Below are positions 8,633-18,123 of a stretch of 64,000 nucleotides of DNA, one piece after another. Below the pieces are notes generated by a model. That model ran no database searches and was not told where the DNA came from. It worked only from the letters and a program-made list of their open reading frames with translations. The stretch lies in the NCBI RefSeq assembly GCF_021391675.1, contig NZ_CP090095.1, positions 2,113,501-2,177,500 on the forward strand, in the 5' to 3' direction. Within the stretch, counting starts at the first letter, position 1; each line of letters opens with the position of its first letter. The translations under genes were made by a program, and so were the position numbers. Source of the stretch: Neorhizobium galegae. Lineage in GTDB: Bacteria > Pseudomonadota > Alphaproteobacteria > Rhizobiales > Rhizobiaceae.

Positions 8633-9922
8633 ATGGCAGGCTTGAGCGACGACGGAATGATCGTGCCCCCGGTTCCGGCCGGCGCTGGTGGGTTCGGTCC
8701 GGGGAGGTCTGGCGATGATGGCCGGCTCGCCGACAACCTCGTCTATTTCTCCCGCGTATTGCGCCGTGCCGGGCTGAAGACCGGGCCGGCCGCTGCCGCC
8801 GACGCGATTGCCGCGGTCGATGCGATCGGCATCGGTTCGCGCGAGGAATTCCACGCGGCGCTGTCTGCCGTCTTCGTCAGGCGCCATGAGGACCAGCCTG
8901 TCTTCGACGAGGCCTTTCGCCTGTTCTGGCGTTCCCGCGATCTGGTCGGCAAGATGATCGCGATGATGTCGCCCAAGGCTGCCGACAATCGCGAAAGGGA
9001 AAAGCAGAAGGCCGGCGCCACCCGCGTCAGCGAGGCGCTGACCGCCGACCAGCCGGAGACCCCAAACCGCAAGAAGCCGCCGGAGATCGAAGTGGACTCC
9101 CGCTTCACGACCTCTGTCGGCGAGATCCTCAAGCGCATGGATTTCGCCCAGATGAGCGCGGCCGAACTGGCCGAAGCCCGGCGCCAGCTGGTCAAGCTCG
9201 CTCTGCCTCTGGACAAGGTGGCGACGCGGCGGTTCCGGCCGTCCAGCCGCCCGCCGAGGATCGACCCGCGCGCCACCATGCGCCAGGCGATGAAGAGCGG
9301 CGGCGATCTCATTTTGCCGCGGTTCCGCGAACGCAAGACCGCGCCGCCGCCGCTGGTCGTGCTTGCCGATATTTCCGGCTCGATGAGCCAGTACACCCGC
9401 ATCTTCCTGCATTTCCTGCATGCGCTGACCGAAAAGCGCACCCGCGTACATACCTTCCTGTTCGGCACTCGGCTGACCAATGTCACCCGCCAGATGCGCC
9501 GCCGCGATCCAGACGAAGCGCTGGCCGGCTGCACGGACGCGGTGCGCGACTGGTCCGGCGGAACGCGTATCGGCGCGACGCTTGCCGAATTCAACCGGCT
9601 CTGGTCCCGCCGTGTGCTGGGGCAGGGCGCCGTCGTGCTATTGATAACCGATGGCCTTGAGCGAGAGGGCGTCGAGGAACTGGCGCAGGAAATGGACAGG
9701 CTGCACCGGTCCTGCCGCCGTTTGATCTGGTTGAACCCGCTGTTGCGGTTCGATGGTTTCGAGGCCCGGGCGCGCGGCGTGCGCGCCATGCTGCCGCATG
9801 TGGACGAGTTTCGCGCCGTCCATAACCTGCGCTCGCTTGCCGATTTGGCGATTGCATTGTCGGATGACCGCACAAAGACCGCGGACCCGCGGCGCTATTT
9901 GGACATGAGGAGGGTCGTATGA
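8633..9922 (+). CDS. CoxE-like VWA domain protein
   Basis: 429 residues from the ATG at 8633. The C-terminal half is a von Willebrand A domain with the MIDAS motif DISGSMS at 246-252 and VVLLITDGLE further on. The N-terminal half is helical, with a charged linker around residues 115-160. CoxE partners the MoxR ATPase CoxD in CO dehydrogenase maturation, and the gene order here (ATPase then VWA, 5 bp apart) matches. Its stop overlaps the next start by ATGA. The specific client enzyme is not shown by this window. Confidence 0.88.
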   Translation: MAGLSDDGMIVPPVPAGAGGFGPGRSGDDGRLADNLVYFSRVLRRAGLKTGPAAAADAIAAVDAIGIGSREEFHAALSAVFVRRHEDQPVFDEAFRLFWRSRDLVGKMIAMMSPKAADNREREKQKAGATRVSEALTADQPETPNRKKPPEIEVDSRFTTSVGEILKRMDFAQMSAAELAEARRQLVKLALPLDKVATRRFRPSSRPPRIDPRATMRQAMKSGGDLILPRFRERKTAPPPLVVLADISGSMSQYTRIFLHFLHALTEKRTRVHTFLFGTRLTNVTRQMRRRDPDEALAGCTDAVRDWSGGTRIGATLAEFNRLWSRRVLGQGAVVLLITDGLEREGVEELAQEMDRLHRSCRRLIWLNPLLRFDGFEARARGVRAMLPHVDEFRAVHNLRSLADLAIALSDDRTKTADPRRYLDMRRVV

Positions 9923-10245
9923 CTGTTTCCGAAATTCTGGACCCGTTGCGGACCGCCGAGAGCTGGAAGCAGGCCGGCCGCAACGTGGCGATCGCAACCG
10001 TGATCGAGACCTGGGGCTCGGCTCCGCGGCCGACCGGAAGCCATCTCGTCATCGACGGCGAAGGCAATTTCGAAGGTTCCGTCTCCGGCGGCTGCGTCGA
10101 AGGCGCTGTCATCACCGAAGCACTCGACGTCATCGAGAGCGGCGCCCCGAAAATGCTCGAATTCGGCGTTGCCGACGAGACCGCATGGCGGGTCGGCCTG
10201 TCCTGCGGCGGCCGGATCAGGGTTTATGTGGAAAGGCTCGGCTGA
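9919..10245 (+). CDS. XdhC/CoxI-family protein, N-terminal-domain part
   Basis: 108 residues. The sequence matches the N-terminal domain of XdhC/CoxI (VAIATVIETWGSAPRPTGSHLVI, then EGSVSGGCVEGAVI with the conserved GGC-E segment, and FGVADETAWRVGLSCGG). XdhC binds and sulfurates molybdenum cofactor before insertion into xanthine dehydrogenase-type enzymes. The C-terminal Rossmann domain is a separate gene directly downstream with a TGATG overlap, so the two may form one functional XdhC from two polypeptides. Confidence 0.88.
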   Translation: MTVSEILDPLRTAESWKQAGRNVAIATVIETWGSAPRPTGSHLVIDGEGNFEGSVSGGCVEGAVITEALDVIESGAPKMLEFGVADETAWRVGLSCGGRIRVYVERLG

Positions 10246-10940
10246 TGCGGCTCGAAGCACTGACGAAGCTCAACGCCGCCCGGCGTTCCCGCAGGGCTGC
10301 CGTGGTGGTGACCGATCTCGCCGACGATCAGGTGCAGGTGATCCTCGAGGGCGAACCCGTGTCGGGCCTGCTCGGCGAGGAGATCGCGAAAGTCTTTCGC
10401 AGCGGCAAGGCGGGAACGGTCGAGGTCGAAGGCCGGTCGCTGTTCCTCAATGTTCACCTGCCGCCGCCGCGCATCGTGGTGATCGGTGCCGTCCATATCA
10501 GCCAGGCGCTGGCCCGGCTGGCCCCGGTCGCCGGGTATGACCTGACGATCATCGATCCGCGCACGGCTTTTGCGACCGAGGAACGTTTCGAGGGCGTCGA
10601 TCTGATTGCCGACTGGCCTGAAGACGTGTTGAAGGATCGCCCGCTCGACGCCTATACGGCACTGGCGGCCGTCACACATGATCCGAAGATCGATGATTTC
10701 CCGCTCTCGGAAGCGCTGCGGGTCGGCTGCTTCTACGTCGGCGCGCTCGGCAGCCGGAAGACCCATGCGAAGCGTGTGGAGCGGCTGAAGGAGATGGGCC
10801 GTACCGACAATGAGATCGGCCGCATCGCCGCGCCGATCGGCCTTGATATCGGTGCCGCGAGCCCCGCCGAGATCGCGCTCGCCACGCTGGCCCAGATCGT
10901 CCAGGCGTTCCGCCGGCGCGATCTCGTCACCGAGGGGTGA
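10245..10940 (+). CDS. XdhC family protein, Rossmann-domain part
   Basis: 231 residues from the ATG at 10245, which overlaps the preceding stop by one base. It contains the XdhC C-terminal Rossmann fold: PRIVVIGAVHISQALARLA for dinucleotide binding, DLTIIDPRTAFAT, and the conserved AAVTHDPKIDD and YVGALGSRKTHAKR. It also ends with the family's PIGLDIGAASPAEIALATLAQI. Translational coupling to the N-terminal-domain gene suggests the pair acts as a split XdhC that delivers sulfurated cofactor. Confidence 0.9.
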   Translation: MRLEALTKLNAARRSRRAAVVVTDLADDQVQVILEGEPVSGLLGEEIAKVFRSGKAGTVEVEGRSLFLNVHLPPPRIVVIGAVHISQALARLAPVAGYDLTIIDPRTAFATEERFEGVDLIADWPEDVLKDRPLDAYTALAAVTHDPKIDDFPLSEALRVGCFYVGALGSRKTHAKRVERLKEMGRTDNEIGRIAAPIGLDIGAASPAEIALATLAQIVQAFRRRDLVTEG

Positions 10941-10944
10941 CGCC

Positions 10945-12579
10945 ATGAGATACGGGACGTTCGAACTCGGCGAAGCTGAAGGCGTGGTGCTGGCGCACAG
11001 TATCAGGCTAGCCGCCGGCCGCATGTCGAAAGGGCAAATACTTTCCCAGAATGATATCGCTCGGCTTTCGGAAGAAGGCGTCGCATCCGTCGTCGCGGTG
11101 CGGCTCGATCCCGGCGACATGCTGGAGGACGACGCGGCGCAGGCGATCGCCGATGCGATCGCGCCGGACAATCTGCGTTTCTCGGAGGCGACCACCGGCC
11201 GCGTCAACATCTATGCCAGGGTGGATGGGCTTTTTGTTGCCGACAAGAGGGTGGTCGACGCGCTGAACCGTATCGATCCGGCGATCACGCTTGCCTGCCT
11301 TGCCGACCATGTGGCGGTGCGCGCCGGCGACATGGTGGCGACCGTCAAGATCATTCCGCTTGCCGTTGGTGAGGCAAAGGTCGCGGAAGCCGTGGCGCTG
11401 CTGGCAGAATCGGTCGCCTTCGAGGTAAAAGCCTTCAGTCCCCGTGCGGTGACGCTGGTCGCGACCGAGCTTCCCTCGCTGAAGGCGTCGGTCATGGACC
11501 GCACCGCCAAGCTGCTGGAGCAGAGGCTCGCGCCATCCGGTAGCCGGCTAATAAAAGAGATCCGCATTCCCCATTCCGCCGAACGCCTTACCGGGGTTCT
11601 TCAACAGATTCGATCCGAGGAAATTAATGAGCCGGCTATGATTATCGTCTTCGGCGCCTCGGCGGTGGCCGATCCGGACGATGTCATTCCCGCCGCCATC
11701 CGACGCGCGGGCGGGGAGGTCGATCAGGTCGGCATGCCCGTCGACCCCGGCAATCTCCTGGTTCTCGGGCGGATCGGCAAGGTCCCGGTGCTGGGTGCTC
11801 CGGGCTGCGCGCGCTCGCCGAAGGAAAACGGTTTCGACTGGGTGCTGAACCGGCTGATGGCCGGCGAGACGCCGACCTCCTTCGATATCACCGGCATGGG
11901 CGTCGGCGGGCTGCTGATGGAAATTCCGACCCGGCCGCGCCCGCGCGATGCGGCGCCCGAAAAGGCGGCGGCATTGTCGGTAGGCGCCCTGATGCTCGCG
12001 GCCGGCCAGGCGCGGCGTATGGGCAAGGACGGGCCGCACAAGCTGCTCGCCGAGTTTGACGGCATTCCGCTCGTCCGCCGCACCGCCGGAATACTGCTGG
12101 CGTCGCAGGCCTCACCGGTGGTCGCAGTGACCGGTCATCGGCGCGACGAGATCGAGATGGCGCTGGCCGGCCTCGGTATCAGTTCTCACTTCAATCCGGA
12201 CTACTCTTCCGGCATGGCAAGTTCGCTGGTTGCCGGTTTCTCCAGTCCGGAACTGGCCCAGAAGGATGGTATCCTGGTCATGCTGGCCGACATGCCGGGC
12301 GTTACCACGGAGCATCTGAACATGCTGATCGCCGCCTTCCGTCAGGCTGGCGGCGGTGTCGTGGTTCGTTCGGTCTCGGACGGAAAACGCGGCAACCCGA
12401 TCATTCTGCCGCGGATAGCTTACGATGCCGTGCTGCGGCTGGAAGGCGATGTCGGTGCCCGCGCGCTCATCGAGAACTCGGGGCTTTCGGTGATCGACGT
12501 GGATATCGGGCCTGCCGCGCATCTGGACGTGGATACGCCGGAGGCGGTAATGGCTGCCGGCGGGATTTTGAAAAGGTAG
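10945..12579 (+). CDS. Molybdopterin-binding domain fused to MobA/MocA-like nucleotidyltransferase
   Basis: 544 residues from the ATG at 10945, 4 bp after the XdhC stop. Residues 1 to about 335 resemble a MoeA/CinA-type molybdopterin-binding protein (IIVFGASAVADPDDVIPAAIRRAGGEVDQVG). From about residue 343 a MobA/MocA-like NTP transferase begins (VGALMLAAGQARRMG, KLLAEFDGIPLVRR, MLADMPGV). MocA adds CMP to molybdenum cofactor for xanthine dehydrogenase-type enzymes. The fusion puts metal-insertion-like and cytidylyltransferase-like modules in one chain, matching the XdhC and Cox-like neighbours. Confidence 0.88.
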   Translation: MRYGTFELGEAEGVVLAHSIRLAAGRMSKGQILSQNDIARLSEEGVASVVAVRLDPGDMLEDDAAQAIADAIAPDNLRFSEATTGRVNIYARVDGLFVADKRVVDALNRIDPAITLACLADHVAVRAGDMVATVKIIPLAVGEAKVAEAVALLAESVAFEVKAFSPRAVTLVATELPSLKASVMDRTAKLLEQRLAPSGSRLIKEIRIPHSAERLTGVLQQIRSEEINEPAMIIVFGASAVADPDDVIPAAIRRAGGEVDQVGMPVDPGNLLVLGRIGKVPVLGAPGCARSPKENGFDWVLNRLMAGETPTSFDITGMGVGGLLMEIPTRPRPRDAAPEKAAALSVGALMLAAGQARRMGKDGPHKLLAEFDGIPLVRRTAGILLASQASPVVAVTGHRRDEIEMALAGLGISSHFNPDYSSGMASSLVAGFSSPELAQKDGILVMLADMPGVTTEHLNMLIAAFRQAGGGVVVRSVSDGKRGNPIILPRIAYDAVLRLEGDVGARALIENSGLSVIDVDIGPAAHLDVDTPEAVMAAGGILKR

Positions 12580-12583
12580 GCGA

Positions 12584-12910
12584 ATGGACAATTCCGACAT
12601 CGAGGAAATGTTCGAGGGGCTCGGCCCGGTCTCGATCCGCCGCATGTTCGGCGGCAAGGGCATCTATCACGATGGTTTGATCGTCGCGATCGATCTGCGC
12701 GGCGAGATCATGCTGAAGGTGGATGCGGTCAGTGCGCCGGAGTTCGAAGGCGCTGGTGCCAGGCAATGGTTTTATGAGGGAAAGAAGGGGAAACCGGTGC
12801 TGATGCCTTATTGGTCGGTGCCGGAAGACGCCTTCGACGATCCCGACGAGATGCGCAAATGGGTGCGGCTCGCATTCGACGCAGCCGTGCGTGCCAACTC
12901 GAAATCTTGA
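12584..12910 (+). CDS. TfoX N-terminal-domain (Sxy-like) protein
   Basis: 108 residues. The sequence MFEGLGPVSIRRMFGGKGIYHDGLIVAIDL is typical of the TfoX/Sxy N-terminal domain, and it ends with a helical segment. The stand-alone N-terminal domain is widespread in alphaproteobacteria, where its role is unknown; Sxy activates competence genes in Haemophilus, but that cannot be assumed here. It starts 4 bp after the molybdopterin/MobA gene and so is probably the last gene of that operon. Confidence 0.85.
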   Translation: MDNSDIEEMFEGLGPVSIRRMFGGKGIYHDGLIVAIDLRGEIMLKVDAVSAPEFEGAGARQWFYEGKKGKPVLMPYWSVPEDAFDDPDEMRKWVRLAFDAAVRANSKS

Positions 12911-13058
12911 ACCTGGATATCCCCGAGTGCTAGATTTCGCATCTTGCTCGACAGAATGTGAAGCGCGTACGTTCGCCTGATACTGAGGGGCGTGGGCTGC
13001 CGAATCTCTCGACCAGGGTCGCGTCCGGAAATTCTGTCAAATTGATTTCATCAAGTCG

Positions 13059-13085
13059 GCCGCTTCGGTTCGCCGGAGCGGCTTT
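13059..13085. terminator. Hairpin terminator between tfoX-like and Nudix genes
   Basis: GCCGCTTCGG (13059-13068) pairs with CCGGAGCGGC (13073-13082) with a single G-U pair, TTCG loop, then TTT. It lies between the convergent TfoX-like (+) and Nudix (-) genes. The stretch 12911-13094 otherwise holds no gene. Confidence 0.5.
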
Positions 13086-13094
13086 CGTCTATGA

Positions 13095-13508
13095 TCACTT
13101 TGGAAGATGTGCGAAGGCCTTCGCTGAGAAGGGCGACAGCGGCTGAGGCGGATCCTTCGGATCGAACCAGCCGATCTCCGACAGCTTGTCGGGCTCGGTG
13201 AGCGAGGGCTCGCCGGTGAAATCGCGGGTGACGTAGATCAGCGAGACCCAGTGTTGCCCGTCGGCCTTGATGATCTCTTCAGCCACGCAGAGAAACTCGA
13301 CCTTGCCGATCGTAAGGCCGGTTTCCTCTTCCGCCTCGCGGCGGGCTGCTTCCGAGGAAGGCTCCATCGGATCGACCTTGCCGCCGACAATGTTCCAGAA
13401 GCCCGCTTCCGGCGCCTTGAGGCGACGGCAAAGTAGAACCTTGCCATCGTCGCGCACGATAACAAGCCCGGCGCCGACGCCGGGGAAATCAATGCCGGGT
13501 TTGGCCAC
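13095..13508 (-). CDS. Nudix hydrolase
   Basis: 137 residues from a GTG at 13508. The Nudix box is intact: GGKVDPMEPSSEAARREAEEETGL, with all conserved Gly, Glu and the REAEEE core. It hydrolyses a nucleoside diphosphate linked to another moiety; the substrate cannot be read from the sequence, though the overall shape (LCRRLKAPEAGFWNIVGG) resembles NTP-pyrophosphohydrolases of the MutT group. The start lies 8 bp downstream of the DEAD helicase stop on the same strand, so the two are probably co-transcribed. Confidence 0.9.
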   Translation of the reverse strand: MAKPGIDFPGVGAGLVIVRDDGKVLLCRRLKAPEAGFWNIVGGKVDPMEPSSEAARREAEEETGLTIGKVEFLCVAEEIIKADGQHWVSLIYVTRDFTGEPSLTEPDKLSEIGWFDPKDPPQPLSPFSAKAFAHLPK

Positions 13509-13516
13509 GGAAGGTT

Positions 13517-15070
<1,554 letters not shown>

Positions 15071-15280
15071 AGGGAATTCTGTTTCCGTTCCGGTTCTGTA
15101 CGAACACTATGGGAGTCGATGCATGGCTGCTCGACAACTGGCCCGCGACATAGGGCCAAAATGTCCAAAAGTCAAGGAAAGCAAGGCGATTGGACGCCGG
15201 ATTGGTGAATGAAGATGCTGGCGGGGCAAGCCGGCTATCGCTCTACCGGTAAAGAATTGCTTTCTGGCCGAAAGCCCGGC

Positions 15281-16594
15281 TCAATTGAGGTAGGTCGTGA
15301 GCTTCATGCCGGCATTGAGGAAGTGCACGGGATCGATGGGATTGCCGTCGCGGCGGACCTCGTAGTGGACGTGCGGGCCGGTGGAGCGGCCGGTCGAGCC
15401 TGCTTTGCCGATCACGTCCGCGGCAGCCACTTCGTCACCTTCCTTCACCAGGATTTTTGACATATGGCCGTAGCGTGTGGTGATGCCCTGGCCATGGTCG
15501 ATCTCGACCATGTTGCCGTAACCGCTGGCGAAGCCGGCCGAAACCACCTTGCCGGCGCCGGTGCTTTTCACGTCGTCGCCGGTCGAGGCCTGAAAATCGA
15601 TGCCCGCATGCAGCGCAAGCCGACCGAGGAAGGGATCGATGCGGTTGCCGTAGCGGCTGGTGACCGGACGGCCGGGCGCGGGATTGCCGAAGGGCAGGTC
15701 GCGCGCCGTCTCGCGCACGGCTTCCAGCCGGCTGAGTGCGGCATCGAGTTCGTCGAGCGAGGCATCGAAGGCGCCGACATGGGTTTGCGGCGCGACATAG
15801 GGGCCACCAACGCCGCTCGTGGCATCTTCCGTCACCTTGTCTGCGGATGCCACCTCGACGCCCGTCCGCTTCAGGATTGCGGCGATCGCATCTGCGGTTT
15901 CCGAGGCGCCCGTCGTCAGGTTGGCGATCTTGGCAAGCTGTTCCTTCTCGATGTTCTTCAGTGACAGCGTCACTCTGGAGAAGACCCGATCGGCCCTGTC
16001 GGCGATGTTTTCGCGCAACGGCGCATAACCAAGGACGGTCGACGTCTGGAGCGGCATGGCGGAGGTTTCGCCGGAGAGGAGCTTCTCGATCGCCTTGACG
16101 CCGCCGCTACCACCGGAAAGCGAAGCCTGGCGTTCCTTGGCTGGCGGCTGAAGCACGGTTGGTGCCGGTGTTTCCGGTGCCGTGAGGCCGGACTCCTCGG
16201 CGCGGTTCAGAAGAGAACCAAGCTTGCCGTGGCGCGAAAAGAGGGCGTTCTGCTGTTCCAGCAGCTTCTCGACTTTCTGCTCGACCACCTGCTGGTCGAG
16301 CAGCTGGCGCGAGGTGATACGGTCGAGCTGGGCGCGCAGCGCGGCGATCCGATCCTCGTAATCGTGCTGCATACGAGCCTGCCGCGCCATGGTCGCGCCG
16401 ATCAGGTCGTCGCGGATTACCAGATAGGAGGTGGCACCGAGATAGCCGATCGCGAAAACGCCGAGAAAACAGAAGGTCAATGCGGCCATCCAGGGCCGGA
16501 TGGTCATGTGGCGGATCTTTTCACCGCTGGCGAAAATGAGAACGTGCTGAGGTGCCCGCTTCCCAAACACCCGGTTTTCGGTTCCCTTCGCCAC
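15281..16594 (-). CDS. Membrane-anchored M23 (LytM-type) peptidase with coiled coil
   Basis: 437 residues from a GTG at 16594 with GGGAGA just upstream. A transmembrane helix lies at about residues 31-58 (WMAALTFCFLGVFAIGYLGATSYLVI). A coiled coil follows (about 65-125, EDRIAALRAQLDRITS and QVVEQKVEKLLEQQNALF), then a linker. The C-terminal M23 domain has RYGNRIDPF, the metal-binding HxxxD (LHAGID) and the catalytic HxH (GPHVHYE), so it should be an active endopeptidase of peptidoglycan stems in the periplasm. The architecture matches alphaproteobacterial cell-envelope M23 enzymes. No partner gene is adjacent. Confidence 0.92.
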   Translation of the reverse strand: MAKGTENRVFGKRAPQHVLIFASGEKIRHMTIRPWMAALTFCFLGVFAIGYLGATSYLVIRDDLIGATMARQARMQHDYEDRIAALRAQLDRITSRQLLDQQVVEQKVEKLLEQQNALFSRHGKLGSLLNRAEESGLTAPETPAPTVLQPPAKERQASLSGGSGGVKAIEKLLSGETSAMPLQTSTVLGYAPLRENIADRADRVFSRVTLSLKNIEKEQLAKIANLTTGASETADAIAAILKRTGVEVASADKVTEDATSGVGGPYVAPQTHVGAFDASLDELDAALSRLEAVRETARDLPFGNPAPGRPVTSRYGNRIDPFLGRLALHAGIDFQASTGDDVKSTGAGKVVSAGFASGYGNMVEIDHGQGITTRYGHMSKILVKEGDEVAAADVIGKAGSTGRSTGPHVHYEVRRDGNPIDPVHFLNAGMKLTTYLN

Positions 16595-16687
16595 GCGGAT
16601 CTCCCGGAGATGCGACTCGTTCAGCCGCTGTTCCCATTGGTGGGATTACACATGGATATGGTTAACGAACGCTTTAATTCGAGGCGT

Positions 16688-17515
16688 TCAAGCGTAGCTG
16701 GTGGAGGTCAGCGACCTGTAGAATGACGGCGTCAGGCCCGCCTCGGCCCGGGCGATATCGTTGAATGGTGCCTTGAGCGATCCACGGAAATTGGCGCGCA
16801 CCAGCTGCTGGAAAGTCGCGGCCGGATCCTTGCGCTCACGGGCGCACAGAAAGCGGAACCATTTCGCGCCGATCGCCACATGGCCCTTTTCGTCATTGTA
16901 GATCACGTCGAGAACGGCTGCACTTTCGAGATCGCCGGTCTCGCGCATCTTCGCCTGCAGCGATGGCGTCACGTCGAGCCCGCGGGCTTCGAGAATGAGC
17001 GGCACGACGGCGAGGCGGGCGGTAAGGTCGTTGCGGGTGGAATGGGCCGCCTGCCAGAGGCCGTCATGGGCGGGCATGTCGCCATAGTCGGCGCCCATGT
17101 CGTTCAGCCGAGCCCGCACCATCCGGAAATGTTTAGCCTCCTCGAAAGCCACCTGCATCCATCCGTCGAAGAAGGAGTTCGGCACCGGCTCGGTCGCAAA
17201 GCGGGCGACGATGTCGAGCGCAAGGTCCATGGCATTGAGCTCGATATGGGCGATCGCATGCAGCGTCGCGATACGGCCGTTGACGGTGTGCAGCGAACGT
17301 TTGCCGACCGCCTTCGGCGGTACCAGTTCGGGCTTTGCCGGCCGGCCGGGACGCTCGGGCAGGGGCGGATCGAGCGGCGAGCGCAGGGACAGCCGCCGCT
17401 CGAACCACCGGGTGGCGGTCTCCTGCGCCAGCCGCGTCTTGATATCGAGATCGGCCGACAGGATTGCTGCCGTTGCGCCGCCCCTCAGCGACGTGATCGA
17501 AAACTCGCCCGCCAT
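16688..17515 (-). CDS. DUF455 ferritin-like protein
   Basis: 275 residues from the ATG at 17515 (MAGEFSITSLRGGATAAIL). The four-helix ferritin-like core is marked by carboxylate/His metal-ligand motifs IAHIELNAMDLALD, FEEAKHFRMV and VIYNDEKGHVAIG. The family is a diiron protein of unknown reaction. It lies 13 bp downstream of the Bcp peroxiredoxin on the same strand, so the two are likely co-transcribed and an oxidative stress or tRNA/lipid oxidation role is possible but unproven. Confidence 0.85.
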   Translation of the reverse strand: MAGEFSITSLRGGATAAILSADLDIKTRLAQETATRWFERRLSLRSPLDPPLPERPGRPAKPELVPPKAVGKRSLHTVNGRIATLHAIAHIELNAMDLALDIVARFATEPVPNSFFDGWMQVAFEEAKHFRMVRARLNDMGADYGDMPAHDGLWQAAHSTRNDLTARLAVVPLILEARGLDVTPSLQAKMRETGDLESAAVLDVIYNDEKGHVAIGAKWFRFLCARERKDPAATFQQLVRANFRGSLKAPFNDIARAEAGLTPSFYRSLTSTSYA

Positions 17516-17528
17516 CGATATCTCCTGC

Positions 17529-17996
17529 CTACAACGCCTTGAGGCTTTCAAGCACCTCCTCGGCATGCCCATTGACCTTCACCTTCGGCCAGATCCGGGC
17601 GATGCGCCCGTCGGCGCCGATCAGGAAGGTCGTGCGTTCCACACCCATGTAGGTGCGGCCATACATGCTCTTCTCCTTCCAGACGCCGTAGAGATTGGCA
17701 AGGGAAGTGTCCTCGTCGGCCGCGAGAATGACCGAAAGCGCGTGCTTCTTGGCGAACTTGTCATGCTTCTTGACGCTGTCGGGCGATACGCCGATGACCG
17801 GCGCACCGGCCTTTTCGAATTCCGGCAAAAGGCCGGTAAACGAGATAGCTTCCTTGGTGCAGGCCTCGGTGTCGTCCTTGGGATAGAAATAGAGGACGAC
17901 GGGTTTTCCCGAAAAAGCCTTGAGGGAAACGGTGCCGCCGCCGTCGCGTGGAAGTTCGAAGTCCGGTGCGATGTCGCCAATGGTCAGGTCGGCCAT
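17529..17996 (-). CDS. bcp: Peroxiredoxin, Bcp/PrxQ type
   Basis: 155 residues from the ATG at 17996. It is a thiol peroxidase that reduces hydrogen peroxide and organic hydroperoxides. The fold markers are PVVLYFYPKDDTEACTKEA, with the peroxidatic Cys, GVSPDSVKKHDKFAKKHALSVILAADED, and the C-terminal RTTFLIGADGRIARIWPKVKV. The Cys is embedded in TEAC rather than the common PGC context. No second conserved resolving Cys five residues downstream is seen (TKEAIS), as in 1-Cys or atypical Bcp. It is divergent from the AsmA-like gene. Confidence 0.93.
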   Translation of the reverse strand: MADLTIGDIAPDFELPRDGGGTVSLKAFSGKPVVLYFYPKDDTEACTKEAISFTGLLPEFEKAGAPVIGVSPDSVKKHDKFAKKHALSVILAADEDTSLANLYGVWKEKSMYGRTYMGVERTTFLIGADGRIARIWPKVKVNGHAEEVLESLKAL

Positions 17997-18123
17997 GGAT
18001 TTCCTTTCTTTCGCCGGTATCGTGAGTGATATTTGCCGCAATCGGTATATATTCGCCCGGGCGACGTCCAGTGCAGTCGCGCCCGGTCCGAATTCCATTG
18101 CAGAAAGACGAGTCCTCAGCCTG

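Noticed and set aside
12958..13146. Small plus frame before the Nudix gene
   Set aside because: Runs through the terminator hairpin and into the Nudix 3' end, with no ribosome binding site.
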